64,000 bases of DNA, from NCBI GenBank assembly GCA_905182885.1, contig CAJJCW010000003.1, forward strand, positions 1 through 64,000, read 5' to 3'. Positions 43,581 to 52,720 of this stretch are shown here, piece after piece. A program made the translations under genes and the position numbers. A model generated the notes under the pieces. That model ran no database searches, was not told the origin of the DNA, and worked only from the letters and a program-made list of their open reading frames with translations. The stretch comes from SAR86 cluster bacterium SAR86B (GTDB taxonomy: Bacteria; Pseudomonadota; Gammaproteobacteria; Magnimaribacterales; D2472). Each line of letters begins with the position of its first letter. Within the stretch, counting starts at the first letter, position 1.

Positions 43581-44678
43581 CTAAACTCCTGCTTTCAGAC
43601 TACTTTTCATAAATTCATCAAGATCACCATTAAGAACCGCTGAAGTATTCCCAGTCTCGTAACCCGTCCTCAAGTCTTTAATTCTAGATTGATCTAAGAC
43701 ATAAGACCTAATCTGACTTCCCCAGCCAATATCTGACTTACTTTCTTCAAGTATCTGTCTTTCTTGATTTTGTTTTTGTAATTCTAACTCGTATAGCTTT
43801 GATTTTAATTGTTTAAAGGCACTTTCTTTATTTTTATGCTGCGATCTGCCACTTTGACATTGTGTAACAACACCTGTTGGTGTGTGAGTCAATCTAACTG
43901 CAGAATCAGTCTTATTAACATGCTGGCCTCCAGCGCCTGATGCTCTATATGTGTCAACTCGAATATCAGCATTGTTAATATTAATTTCAATAGAGTCATC
44001 CACCTCAGGTGATATAAAGACAGATGCAAAAGATGTATGGCGTCTACTTCCAGAATCAAAAGGTGATTTTCTTACAAGTCTATGAATTCCTGTTTCTGTT
44101 CTTAGCCATCCGTATGAGTAATCACCTTCAACATGCAAGGTTGCTGATTTAATACCAGCAATCTCTCCATGAGATATCTCAGTAATATTTATTGAGAAGC
44201 CTCTGCTTTCAGCCCATTTGGAATACATTCGCAGAAGCATGTCAGCCCAATCCTGAGCTTCTGTTCCACCTGATCCAGATTGAATTTCAACATATGCAGA
44301 AGCCGGATCCATTTTATTTACAAACATTTTACTAAACTCAAGCTCTTCAAGAGCTTTTTCTAATGAAGGATAATCTTTAATTATCTCTGAGATAGATTCG
44401 TTATCTGACTCTTCCTCAGCAATTTCTAGAAGCACCAAGCTATCTGAAACTCTTTCTTCAACAGAATTAAAAATTATTAATGATTTTTCAATTGAAGTTT
44501 TTTCTTTACTAATTTTTTGTGACAACTCTAAATCTGACCAAACCTCTTCCTTTCCAAGGTCTATCTCTATTTCTTTTAATCTTCTTTCTTTCTCAGGAAC
44601 ATTAAAAGTACCATCTCTAATTTCATCTACACGACCTTTTAAATCATTAAGACTAGATTTAAGCTCACTAGAATCCAT
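43581..44678 (-). CDS. prfB: Peptide chain release factor 2, encoded in one uninterrupted frame
   Basis: Terminates translation at UGA and UAA; 365 residues. The stop-codon tripeptide SPF (RKSPFDSGSRRHTS) and the catalytic GAGGQHVNKTDSAVRLTH are present. In E. coli and most bacteria prfB has an in-frame UGA near codon 26 and needs +1 frameshifting. Here the equivalent region (VDEIRDGTFNVPEKERRL) is read straight through in one frame with no stop, so that autoregulatory switch has been lost. One base separates it from thrC. Confidence 0.95.
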   Translation of the reverse strand: MDSSELKSSLNDLKGRVDEIRDGTFNVPEKERRLKEIEIDLGKEEVWSDLELSQKISKEKTSIEKSLIIFNSVEERVSDSLVLLEIAEEESDNESISEIIKDYPSLEKALEELEFSKMFVNKMDPASAYVEIQSGSGGTEAQDWADMLLRMYSKWAESRGFSINITEISHGEIAGIKSATLHVEGDYSYGWLRTETGIHRLVRKSPFDSGSRRHTSFASVFISPEVDDSIEININNADIRVDTYRASGAGGQHVNKTDSAVRLTHTPTGVVTQCQSGRSQHKNKESAFKQLKSKLYELELQKQNQERQILEESKSDIGWGSQIRSYVLDQSRIKDLRTGYETGNTSAVLNGDLDEFMKSSLKAGV

Positions 44679-44679
44679 A

Positions 44680-46068
44680 TTATGAATTATTTTCAGTAAT
44701 AAAATTAAAAATCAATTCTTTTGAGGCCTTAAACCTATATGACCTTTCATCTCTCTTAAAAATAATAGAAAGATTTTCAGGAATATCCTCTAAGCTAAGA
44801 CCTGCCTTTTTAACAACCAAGGGGAACTTTGCAGGATGAGCAGTTGATAGAATTATAGTTTTTCCCTCTAGCTTTGAAGAAAGCTCATCTACAGCCTCAG
44901 ACGCAACCGCAGTATGGGGATCCATTAGGTAATGAAAAGAATTATAATTCTTTTTCATGGCGTTAACCGTTGAAATATCGTCTACGCAATAGCTTAAAAA
45001 GAGGTCTTTAGATTTCTTCCATGTACGGTCTTCAAGCTTAATTGGAGAGACAGGGAAGCTAGAGTAAAAATCATTGCATAAAGAAGCATCTCTTTCGGCA
45101 TAGAAGTCATAGATTAGCCTTTCAAAGTTACTTGCAACACTTATATCCATGCTAGGTGAGTCAGTCTCATACACCTCTGTTCTAGAGTAATCATTATTAG
45201 AAAAAAACCTATGTAGTATATTATTGTTGTTAACAGCTACAAGAATTTTATTCAGAGGCATACCCATTTTATGAGCAGAATAACAAGCAAAAACATTTCC
45301 AAAGTTTCCAGTTGGTACAGAAAAATTTAAAGACTCCTCAAATTTGTTTATTTTTAATGATGCATAAAAGTAATAGCAAATTTGTCCAATAATTCTTACC
45401 CAATTAATTGAATTTACAGCTAAAAGGTATTGATCATCTTTCAAGAAAGACCTTTCGTTAAATGCTTCTTTTACTATTTCCTGACAGTCATCAAAAGTTC
45501 CATCCACTATTAAAGTAAAAACATTTGGACTATTAACAGTTGTCATTTGTCTTCTTTGCACTTCTGACATGTTCCCACCTGGAAGTAAAATAAAGCTTTT
45601 TATAGATTCAAATCTTCTGCAAGCATCAATAGCTGCAGAGCCGGTATCTCCAGATGTCGCTCCAAGGACAATAGCTGTCTTGTTATGTTTCGTTAAAGTT
45701 TTATTAAAAAATGCAGCAGCTAGCTGAAGACCAAAATCTTTGAATGCTCCTGTAGGACCATGAAATAGCTCTAAAACTGACTTTGTGTCATCTAATTCTT
45801 TTATTGGAGCAAAGCTTGAATCTGAAAAATCATGCCAAGTATTTTCTATCATCTCTATAACTTCTTCATCTGAAAAAGATGATTTAGTAAAAAGAGGTAC
45901 TATATGTTTAGCCACATCTATAAATGTATCTGCTTGCTTTAACTTTTGGATATCTACTTGGGGCCATGTATCAGGCATAAAAAGACCGCCATCACTAGCA
46001 AGACCCTGCATCAAAACTTCTTCAAAGGTCTTTCCAGAATCTTTTCCTCTCGTGCTATGAAATAACAT
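44680..46068 (-). CDS. thrC: Threonine synthase
   Basis: PLP-dependent last step of threonine synthesis from phosphohomoserine; 462 residues. PLP Lys in HGPTGAFKDFGLQLAAAF, phosphate-binding SVPTGNFGNVFACY, and an N-terminal FHSTRGKDSGKTFEEV typical of the longer ThrC class. C-terminal LSTAHPAKFPLVV is conserved. Two bases downstream of hom, making a threonine branch inside the ribosomal/trmD run. Confidence 0.95.
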   Translation of the reverse strand: MLFHSTRGKDSGKTFEEVLMQGLASDGGLFMPDTWPQVDIQKLKQADTFIDVAKHIVPLFTKSSFSDEEVIEMIENTWHDFSDSSFAPIKELDDTKSVLELFHGPTGAFKDFGLQLAAAFFNKTLTKHNKTAIVLGATSGDTGSAAIDACRRFESIKSFILLPGGNMSEVQRRQMTTVNSPNVFTLIVDGTFDDCQEIVKEAFNERSFLKDDQYLLAVNSINWVRIIGQICYYFYASLKINKFEESLNFSVPTGNFGNVFACYSAHKMGMPLNKILVAVNNNNILHRFFSNNDYSRTEVYETDSPSMDISVASNFERLIYDFYAERDASLCNDFYSSFPVSPIKLEDRTWKKSKDLFLSYCVDDISTVNAMKKNYNSFHYLMDPHTAVASEAVDELSSKLEGKTIILSTAHPAKFPLVVKKAGLSLEDIPENLSIIFKRDERSYRFKASKELIFNFITENNS

Positions 46069-46070
46069 TT

Positions 46071-47339
46071 CTATTCTGCTTCAATTCTTATTGATCTAAT
46101 TTTTTTAACTGAATCTAAAGCAAGCAGTTCACCCTGAAGTTCTATACTATCTTTATCTTTAAAAATATCTGTAATTAAGATAATTGGAACTAAGTTTCCA
46201 CCTAATTCTTCTTTCTGAAGGATTGATTCAATTCCAACGCCCTTAGCTGCAAGCAATGATGTAATTGAAGCCATAACCCCTGGAATATCTTGAGCTTCAA
46301 TGTAGAAATAATATTGAAAAGCTAGTTCTGCAAAGGGTTTTAGTGGAAGATTGGAGATAATCTGATCAAATGAATCTGCATCTGACCCCATAGTGTTAAC
46401 TAAATGAACTAAATCTGATATTAACCCTGATGCAGTTGATTCCTGACCAGCTCCAGATCCAGCGATATGTATCTTGCCTACTAAATCAGTATTGATTTCA
46501 ATTCCGTTTCTTACCCCCTTTAAATTGGCAAGATGCGAGTTTAAATCTATTAATGCTGGGTGTGCTCTGAGCTCAATATTTTCTTCATTAATTCTTGCTA
46601 CAGCCAAGTGCTTTATCGTGTAACCCATATCTTTTGCATGATTAAAATCACTTTTCTCTATTTTAGTAATACCCTCAACATGAAATTCTTCTGGAGGAAG
46701 AGATGTCCCATATGCAATTGATGAAAGAATGCCAATTTTATGTGCCGCATCCATTCCTTCAATATCAAATGTTGGATCTGGTTCTGCATACCCTTCTTGC
46801 TGAGCAAGCTCTAAGGTGCTCATAAACTCACTTCCTTCTTCCATATTTGAAAGGATAAAATTAGAAGTGCCATTAAGCATTCCTGAAATTTTAGAAATAT
46901 TATTTGCAGCCAGCTCCTCTTTTAAAAGTTTAACTATCGGTGTTCCTGCGCAAACAGCTGCCTCATAGAGAACTTTGACACCATTTATTCTTGCTGCGCT
47001 AAAAATTTCATCACCATGATGATAGATAACTGCTTTATTTGCAGTTACAACATGCTTCTTATTTTTTATAGCTTCAAGTATTAACTCTCTAGCAGTATCA
47101 ACTCCTCCAATAAGCTCAACAACGACATCAATGTCATATTTTGAAACTTCGAATATGTCTCTAACTATTTTGGTTGAGCCTGAATCGCATTTTGGATTAT
47201 CTCTCCTTGCCCCTATAACCTCCACAGATATATTGGTACCAGAATTAGCACTTATGATTTGTGCATGTTCATTCAGGGACCTATATAAACCTGTTGCAAC
47301 ATTCCCCCATCCGCATATTCCTATTTTAAGTTCTTTCAT
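46071..47339 (-). CDS. hom: Homoserine dehydrogenase (monofunctional, with ACT domain)
   Basis: Reduces aspartate semialdehyde to homoserine; 422 residues. The N-terminal nucleotide site is GICGWGNVATGLYRSL, catalytic region VLYEAAVCAGTPIVKLL and MLNGTSNFILSNMEEG with EGYAEPDPTFDIEGMDAAHK. A C-terminal ACT domain (about 345-422, YYFYIEAQDIPGVMASITSL) may give threonine feedback. No fused aspartokinase. One-base overlap with the upstream aminotransferase gene. Confidence 0.96.
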   Translation of the reverse strand: MKELKIGICGWGNVATGLYRSLNEHAQIISANSGTNISVEVIGARRDNPKCDSGSTKIVRDIFEVSKYDIDVVVELIGGVDTARELILEAIKNKKHVVTANKAVIYHHGDEIFSAARINGVKVLYEAAVCAGTPIVKLLKEELAANNISKISGMLNGTSNFILSNMEEGSEFMSTLELAQQEGYAEPDPTFDIEGMDAAHKIGILSSIAYGTSLPPEEFHVEGITKIEKSDFNHAKDMGYTIKHLAVARINEENIELRAHPALIDLNSHLANLKGVRNGIEINTDLVGKIHIAGSGAGQESTASGLISDLVHLVNTMGSDADSFDQIISNLPLKPFAELAFQYYFYIEAQDIPGVMASITSLLAAKGVGIESILQKEELGGNLVPIILITDIFKDKDSIELQGELLALDSVKKIRSIRIEAE

Positions 47340-48526
47340 TACATTTCCATTGATAAAAAGTTTTTTATGCCTCTGATGGCTTGCCTGATTCTATGCTCAT
47401 TTTCTATTAAAGAAAATCTAACATACTCATCACCATGATCGCCAAAACCAGCTCCTGGTGATACAGCTACTTTTGCATGTTGTATAAGCAGCTTGCTAAA
47501 TTCTAAAGATCCGAGATTTTTATATTTATCAGGTATTTTTGCCCATACAAACATTGTAGCAAGAGGCTTTTCAACATCCCAGCCAATTCTATTCAAACCT
47601 TCGCATAATTCATCTCTTCTCAACTCATATATTTTACATATTTCTTTAACATCTTGATCGCAATCATTGAGTGCTTTTATTGCAGCAACTTGAATTGGGG
47701 TAAAAGTTCCATAATCCATATATGATTTTATTTTAGTTAGGGCTTGAACTAGACTTTTATTACCGCAACAGAAACCTACCCTCCATCCAGGCATATTGTA
47801 TGACTTTGATAATGTAAAAAATTCAACTGCTATATCTTTTGCTCCCTCTACCTCTAATATAGAAGGTGCTTTGTAGTCATCAAAAACAATATCAGCATAA
47901 GCAAGGTCATGAACTATCCAGATATCATATCTCTTTCCTATTTCTACTAGTTTAGTAAAAAAATCTAAATTTGCTACTTGAGTAGTTGGATTTGATGGGA
48001 AGTTAATAATTATCATCTTGGGCTTTTTCTCAGCTTTAATAATTTCTCTTTCTATATCTTCAAGAAATTCATTTAGGTCATCCTTAAGGGCTATGGAGTG
48101 AAGACTAGCACCTGCTATCACCACACCATAAGAATGAATTGGGTATGTAGGCGACTGGACCAAAACAGTATCATCACTTGAGAGTGTTGCTAAGGCGAGA
48201 TGGGCGATTCCTTCTTTTGAGCCCATGCATGTGACTATTTCATTGACATGATCTAGTTCAATATTATATTTTCTTGCATACCAATCTCTTATAGCCATCC
48301 TTAGCTTAGGTAGTCCAGCTGATTGCGAGTATCTATGGGTTATAGGGTTTTGTACTGTCTCAATTAACTTATCAACTATGGGCTTTGGAGTTGCTTGATC
48401 TGGATTGCCCATGCCAAAGTCAATTATATCTTCGCCGTTTGCCCTGGCTTCATTTCTTAATTCTCCTATTTGAGCAAAAATATAGGGTGGTAATTTTTCA
48501 GCATTATTAAATTCTTTATCAGGCAT
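47339..48526 (-). CDS. alaC: Pyridoxal-phosphate aminotransferase, alanine transaminase-like
   Basis: Fold-type I aminotransferase of 395 residues. N-terminal LPPYIFAQIGELRNEARANG and EDIIDFGMGNPD match AlaC/alanine transaminases. PLP Lys is in FTLSKSYNMPGWRVGFCCG, with INFPSNPTTQVA and VHDLAYADIVFD contacting the cofactor; the substrate Arg is in YVRFSLIENEHRIRQAIR. Located between dsbC and hom, so it might supply amino groups around the Asp/Thr branch, but alanine formation is the better family guess. Confidence 0.88.
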   Translation of the reverse strand: MPDKEFNNAEKLPPYIFAQIGELRNEARANGEDIIDFGMGNPDQATPKPIVDKLIETVQNPITHRYSQSAGLPKLRMAIRDWYARKYNIELDHVNEIVTCMGSKEGIAHLALATLSSDDTVLVQSPTYPIHSYGVVIAGASLHSIALKDDLNEFLEDIEREIIKAEKKPKMIIINFPSNPTTQVANLDFFTKLVEIGKRYDIWIVHDLAYADIVFDDYKAPSILEVEGAKDIAVEFFTLSKSYNMPGWRVGFCCGNKSLVQALTKIKSYMDYGTFTPIQVAAIKALNDCDQDVKEICKIYELRRDELCEGLNRIGWDVEKPLATMFVWAKIPDKYKNLGSLEFSKLLIQHAKVAVSPGAGFGDHGDEYVRFSLIENEHRIRQAIRGIKNFLSMEM

Positions 48527-48529
48527 TAA

Positions 48530-49243
48530 TTACCCCTTTAAAATTTCTAAAAGCTCTTTCGGTGACTTGTAACCTGGGATTAGAAAGCCACTAGATGTAA
48601 AAATTGCTGGAGTGCCTGTAACACCTATTTTCTGTCCAGTCACATAATGCCTAGCTACAGGCTGACTTTCGCAGAACATAAGATTAAGTTTTTCTCCACT
48701 TTTTAAAGCAGATAATGTTTTCTTAGGATTGCTTGAACACCAAGCACCTACCATTTTAGTAAAAGACTCCGTTCCAATTCCTGATCTTGGAAAGGCTGCA
48801 TAATTAATGGTAATTCCAAGATTGTTATATTCCTGGATTTCGCTATGAAGTTTTTTACAATACCCACAATCAACATCGGTAAAAATAGTTACGCTATATT
48901 TCTCATTTTTTGATTTAAATGATATAAATTCTTCTCTTGGTATATCACTTAAAACTTTAGCTCTTCTTTTTTCAAGATCCTTATTTGTAATATTTAAGAT
49001 TCTATCGCCACTGATCTTATACATATCTCCAAAAATAAAGAAGTTTCCATCTGAGGTTATGTAGATTGGTTGGGGGTCACCATAATATACTTTAAATATG
49101 TCTTTTATTTCAGATGGCTCTATTGATTCAATTTGCGCCTCAGGTGGAAGAACAGATTTTAGTTTCTCTCTAATAATGGAGTTGTCTGCAAAAGTTAAGC
49201 TGCTAAAAAAAAGAAATAAGCTTAAATATCTTAAATTATTCAT
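48530..49243 (-). CDS. dsbC: Thiol:disulfide interchange protein DsbC
   Basis: Periplasmic disulfide isomerase/chaperone, 237 residues. Signal peptide 1-19 (LFLFFSSLTFA), N-terminal dimerisation domain with IYITSDGNFFIFGDMY, and a thioredoxin domain with the active site DVDCGYCKKLH (CGYC). A second cysteine pair (AWCSSNPKK, LMFCES) and cis-Pro GVTGTPAIF fit the family. It would be kept reduced by the DsbD/ScsB protein encoded at 5345-7312. Confidence 0.94.
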   Translation of the reverse strand: MNNLRYLSLFLFFSSLTFADNSIIREKLKSVLPPEAQIESIEPSEIKDIFKVYYGDPQPIYITSDGNFFIFGDMYKISGDRILNITNKDLEKRRAKVLSDIPREEFISFKSKNEKYSVTIFTDVDCGYCKKLHSEIQEYNNLGITINYAAFPRSGIGTESFTKMVGAWCSSNPKKTLSALKSGEKLNLMFCESQPVARHYVTGQKIGVTGTPAIFTSSGFLIPGYKSPKELLEILKG

Positions 49244-49245
49244 TG

Positions 49246-50136
49246 TTATCCTCTAGGGTGGTGTTTTTTAAGAATTTCACCCAGTCGTTGTTTTGCAATG
49301 TGAGTATATATTTGGGTAGTTGATAAGTCACTATGTCCTAGAAGTATTTGTACAGATCTAAGATCAGCCCCTCTATTGAGAAGATGTGTTGCAAATGCAT
49401 GTCTTAATGTGTGGGGTGATATAGAAATTTTTAAACCCTCTCTATGAATGTAAACCTTAATTCTCTCCCAGAAAGCTCCTCTTGAAATTTTAGTACCTCG
49501 ATTGCTTAGAAATATTTCCTTCTCCCTTAAATCTCTTCTATCATTTAGATAATCATTTAAAGCCTCTGCAGCACTTTCACCATAAGGAATTAATCTTTCC
49601 TTAGAGCCCTTTCCAAGTACCTTGACAACTGATCTTTGAATATCAACATCTGTAAGTTTTAGGTTGATAAGTTCAGAGATTCTCATACCTGTTGCATATA
49701 ATAATTCAATCATAGCCTTATCTCTTTTTTCCATAGGCTTCGAAATATCTGGGCTATCTATCAAACTTTCCACTTCTGCCTCAGACATTGATACTGGTAA
49801 ATACTTTTCTTGTTTTGGGGTCGCAATATCCTCAACTGGAGATGCTTTAATTACTTTCTTTTTTAATAGAAACAAGTAAAAAGATTTAATTGCAGAGATT
49901 TTTCTATTTACTGATGAGCTTTTTAAGCCTAATTTAAATAAATGAGCGGTGTATTGATTAATATCAATAGGATTTAGTCTTTTTAATGAAACACCAAGAA
50001 CCTTGATAGACCAGTTATTGAAGGCCTCTATGTCAGATTCATATGATTTAACAGTATTTTTTGAAAGACCTTTTTCTATATATAAATAATCTAAAAAGGA
50101 GCCAATTAAATGCTCCTTTTTAAAATTTTTAATCAT
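49246..50136 (-). CDS. xerD: Site-specific tyrosine recombinase XerD
   Basis: With XerC resolves chromosome dimers at dif; 296 residues. N-terminal SAM-like domain DYLYIEKGLSKNTVKSYESD and catalytic residues: Arg in TGMRISELINLKL, Lys in VLGKGSKERLIP, HxxR in SPHTLRHAFATHLL, the second His in LLGHSDLSTTQIYTHI with the nucleophile Tyr. Position next to dsbC-hom-thrC matches Pseudomonas xerD. Cellular XerD, not a mobile integrase, judging by length and context. Confidence 0.94.
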   Translation of the reverse strand: MIKNFKKEHLIGSFLDYLYIEKGLSKNTVKSYESDIEAFNNWSIKVLGVSLKRLNPIDINQYTAHLFKLGLKSSSVNRKISAIKSFYLFLLKKKVIKASPVEDIATPKQEKYLPVSMSEAEVESLIDSPDISKPMEKRDKAMIELLYATGMRISELINLKLTDVDIQRSVVKVLGKGSKERLIPYGESAAEALNDYLNDRRDLREKEIFLSNRGTKISRGAFWERIKVYIHREGLKISISPHTLRHAFATHLLNRGADLRSVQILLGHSDLSTTQIYTHIAKQRLGEILKKHHPRG

Positions 50137-50140
50137 CTAA

Positions 50141-50686
50141 TTAGTTTAATCTTTCTTTAATTCTTGCTGACTTGCCAGACCTATCTCTAAGATAGAATAG
50201 TTTAGCTTGACGAACATCACCTTTTCTTTTGACAGTGATTGAGTCAATGATTGGGCTATGAGTCTGAAATGTTCTTTCAACACCAATTCCACTAGAAATT
50301 TTTCTAACGATGAAAGATGCGTTTAGTCCGCCCTTCTTAACTCCCATAACAACACCTTCAAAAGCTTGAAGTCTTGTTCTATCTCCTTCTTTAACTTTTA
50401 CATTTACTATAACAGTGTCACCTGGACGAAAAGCTGGCAGGTCTGTTTTTACTTGTTTTGCTTCAAAGTCACTAACAATCTGTGCAGGTGTTCTTTCTTT
50501 AAGAGAGACAGTTGGAACAACTTCCTCTTCGGCAATTACTTCTTCAGTAGGAGCTTCTTCGGCAACTACTTCTTCAGTAGGAGCTTCTTCAGCGGATGTA
50601 TTATCTTCAACGGAAGTGTCAGATGCCTCGTTTACTGAAACATTTTCTTCTTCGTTAGTTATATTGTCTTTGTCTGATTCATTCAT
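50141..50686 (-). CDS. rplS: Ribosomal protein bL19 with an acidic N-terminal extension
   Basis: Large-subunit protein at the 30S-50S interface. The L19 core is residues 70-181 ([54 protein letters not shown]). It is preceded by about 65 extra residues rich in Glu, with repeats [18 protein letters not shown]. Canonical bL19 is about 115 residues. No ATG, GTG or TTG lies close to the core start, so the extension must be translated from ATG 50686. The motif resembles the bS16 tail (51966-52616) in the same operon. Confidence 0.93.
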   Translation of the reverse strand: MNESDKDNITNEEENVSVNEASDTSVEDNTSAEEAPTEEVVAEEAPTEEVIAEEEVVPTVSLKERTPAQIVSDFEAKQVKTDLPAFRPGDTVIVNVKVKEGDRTRLQAFEGVVMGVKKGGLNASFIVRKISSGIGVERTFQTHSPIIDSITVKRKGDVRQAKLFYLRDRSGKSARIKERLN

Positions 50687-50705
50687 TATATTTGCCTAAA
50701 AAGTG

Positions 50706-51437
50706 CTATAGGATATCCTTAGATGTTAATTCTTCCAAGAGTTTTCTTTGTTTATTTGTTAATTTTACATCATTTAAAAGGTCTGGTCTCCTTAAATGCG
50801 TTTGAATCAACGAATTAGTCATTTTCCAGTCTTCAATTTTTGCATGATTACCTGACAAAAGAACCTCTGGAACGTCTAAATCTTCAAAATTTTCTGGCCT
50901 TGTATAAACTGAGCCCTTAAGAAGTCCATTAGAAAAAGTATCATTTGTAACTGATTCTTTGTTTCCAATAGTTCCGGGTATATTTCTTACAATGGAATCA
51001 ATTAAGCAAATAGCGGCGTATTCTCCTCCACTGAGAATGAAGTCACCAATAGAAATCTCTTCATCTACATATTTATCTATAAACCTTTGGTCAACTCCTT
51101 CGTATCTTCCACAAATTAAGGTTAATGATTCCATTTTTGAAAGAGTAATAACTTTACTTTGATTTAATTTAGATCCCTGAGGTGATAAATATATTACATG
51201 CCCTAATTCTTTCTTCGGAATATCATCTAAAGATTTTTTTAGTGGCTCTGCCATCATAACCATGCCCTCTCCGCCACCATAAGGCTTAGCATCAATCTGA
51301 CCATGTTTATTTATGGCATGATCTCTAATATTTAAACAGTTAAGAGAGAAATTTTTATTGGCAAGGGCCTTCGAGATAACTCCGCTCTCAAAAATATCAA
51401 AGATTTCTGGAAAAATTGTAAGTACATTAAAATTCAT
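50706..51437 (-). CDS. trmD: tRNA (guanine-37-N1)-methyltransferase TrmD
   Basis: Methylates G37 of tRNAs reading CNN/CGG codons, preventing frameshifts; 243 residues. SPOUT trefoil-knot motifs: LICGRYEGVDQRFIDKYVDE, EISIGDFILSGGEYAA and the N-terminal KPYGGGEGMVMMAEPL. The catalytic Asp lies in the SNGLLKGSVYTRPENFEDLD region. ATGA overlap with the rimM stop. Confidence 0.97.
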   Translation of the reverse strand: MNFNVLTIFPEIFDIFESGVISKALANKNFSLNCLNIRDHAINKHGQIDAKPYGGGEGMVMMAEPLKKSLDDIPKKELGHVIYLSPQGSKLNQSKVITLSKMESLTLICGRYEGVDQRFIDKYVDEEISIGDFILSGGEYAAICLIDSIVRNIPGTIGNKESVTNDTFSNGLLKGSVYTRPENFEDLDVPEVLLSGNHAKIEDWKMTNSLIQTHLRRPDLLNDVKLTNKQRKLLEELTSKDIL

Positions 51438-51979
51438 ACTAAAAAATCCTTAGGCCAATTGACGTAGATTATAGATTTTTCTTTTTCAATAGATTTGATA
51501 ATCTTATTTTCAACAAATGGTATTAATCTTTTAATATTATCTACTGAATCTTTAGTTGGGATGATTTCAAGACAATCATTTGAGCCAAAGTTATTAAGAT
51601 CTTGTACCTGTCCTAAAATATCTCCAGAATCGAAATCAATAACATTTAGGTCTATTAGGTCATGCCAGTAAACCTGGCCAACTTCTAATTTTGGTAATTC
51701 CTCTTTAGAAATATAGAGTTTAAGATTTGTAAACTTCTTGATATCATCAACGTTATCAATATTGATAACTTTAGAGATAAACTTTGAATTAACTTTTTTT
51801 ATGTACTCAATATTAAAATTTGCTAATTTATTAGCTTCAATGATTATATTGGAGTAATTAAGAATATTTTCTGCTGGATTGCAAAAGGAATTTAAGAAAA
51901 ACTCTCCTTTCAAGCCTTTGGGCTTCCCTATGGAAGCAATACATATAAGATTATTTTTATCTATACTATTTGCTTTCAT
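51434..51979 (-). CDS. rimM: Ribosome maturation factor RimM
   Basis: Assists 30S head assembly and binds uS19; 181 residues. The N-terminal barrel has [20 protein letters not shown] and the C-terminal PRC domain [20 protein letters not shown] followed by [15 protein letters not shown] choose ATG 51979, 14 bases inside the end of rpsP. The frame extends further upstream, but only as an out-of-frame reading of the rpsP repeats. The sequence is unusually rich in Asn, Ile and Lys. Confidence 0.92.
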   Translation of the reverse strand: MKANSIDKNNLICIASIGKPKGLKGEFFLNSFCNPAENILNYSNIIIEANKLANFNIEYIKKVNSKFISKVINIDNVDDIKKFTNLKLYISKEELPKLEVGQVYWHDLIDLNVIDFDSGDILGQVQDLNNFGSNDCLEIIPTKDSVDNIKRLIPFVENKIIKSIEKEKSIIYVNWPKDFLV

Positions 51980-52616
51980 CATCTGAAGAATCTTTAATCT
52001 CAGATTCTTCTTCAGCAACAGGAGCTTCTTCAGCAACAGGAGCTTCTTCAGCAACTACTTCTTCAGCAACAGGAGCTTCTTCAGCAACTACTTCTTCAGC
52101 AACAGGAGCTTCTTCAGCAACTACTTCTTCAGCAACAGGAGCTTCTTCAGCAACTACTTCTTCAGCAACAGGAGCTTCTTCAGCAACTACTTCTTCAGCA
52201 ACAGGAGCTTCTTCAGCAACTACTTCTTCAGCAGCTTTTTCGGCAGCAGCTTCTTCAGCAGCTTTTTCGGCAGCTTTTTCTTCTGCTTCTTTTGCTAATC
52301 TTGCTTCAACAGCAGCTTTTTTAGCATCAGATTTTGCTTTCTTAGCATCTAATTTAGCTTGAAGATCTTCAGGGCTTAATTTTGCTTCTTTAACCAATGT
52401 TTGAACTCTTTCACTTAATTGAGCTCCTTTAGAGACCCATTCACTAATTTTATCAAGATCAACTCTTAATCTTTCCTCTTGCCCTCTAGCAGAAGGATTA
52501 AAAAAACCTAATCTTTCAATGAATGATCCATCGCGAGGACGTCTTTCATCTGCGACAGTGATAAAGTAATAAGGGTTCTTTTTTGCCCCACTTCTTGCCA
52601 ATCTTATAATTACCAT
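51966..52616 (-). CDS. rpsP: Ribosomal protein bS16 with a long repetitive acidic C-terminal tail
   Basis: Small-subunit assembly protein. Residues 1-80 are standard bS16 ([43 protein letters not shown]). Residues 81-130 are Lys/Ala/Glu-rich and probably helical, and 130-205 consist of about six near-identical 11-residue units [11 protein letters not shown]; the end is [13 protein letters not shown]. Typical bS16 is 80-90 residues; this is 216. The tail would carry a strong negative charge. First gene of the rpsP-rimM-trmD-rplS run. Confidence 0.93.
   Translation of the reverse strand: MVIIRLARSGAKKNPYYFITVADERRPRDGSFIERLGFFNPSARGQEERLRVDLDKISEWVSKGAQLSERVQTLVKEAKLSPEDLQAKLDAKKAKSDAKKAAVEARLAKEAEEKAAEKAAEEAAAEKAAEEVVAEEAPVAEEVVAEEAPVAEEVVAEEAPVAEEVVAEEAPVAEEVVAEEAPVAEEVVAEEAPVAEEAPVAEEESEIKDSSDDESK
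52016..52232 (-). repeat. 33-bp tandem repeat inside rpsP
   Basis: About six copies of a 33-bp unit (starts at 52051, 52084, 52117, 52150, 52183 and a partial copy at 52216, with a truncated copy before 52051). The units are almost identical in bases, not only in amino acids, which points to recent expansion or gene conversion. It encodes the [11 protein letters not shown] units of the bS16 tail. Confidence 0.9.
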
Positions 52617-52720
52617 ATTTGTTTTATATATTCTAATGTTAAAAAAGATGTGTATTTTAGGTTAACCTTGATAATATTGATAGTATTAATATGCAAAGTT
52701 TTAATTAACCCTATTTTTTT

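Noticed and set aside
49246-50136. XerD as a mobile-element integrase
   Set aside because: Size, sequence and dsbC-hom-thrC context match the chromosomal dimer-resolution recombinase; no attachment site or cargo is present.
51980-52054. Longer RimM N terminus beginning [10 protein letters not shown]
   Set aside because: It is an out-of-frame reading of the rpsP tail; the family start is at 51979.
52016-52232. CRISPR-like regularly spaced repeats
   Set aside because: The 33-bp units are directly adjacent without spacers and lie in frame inside rpsP.
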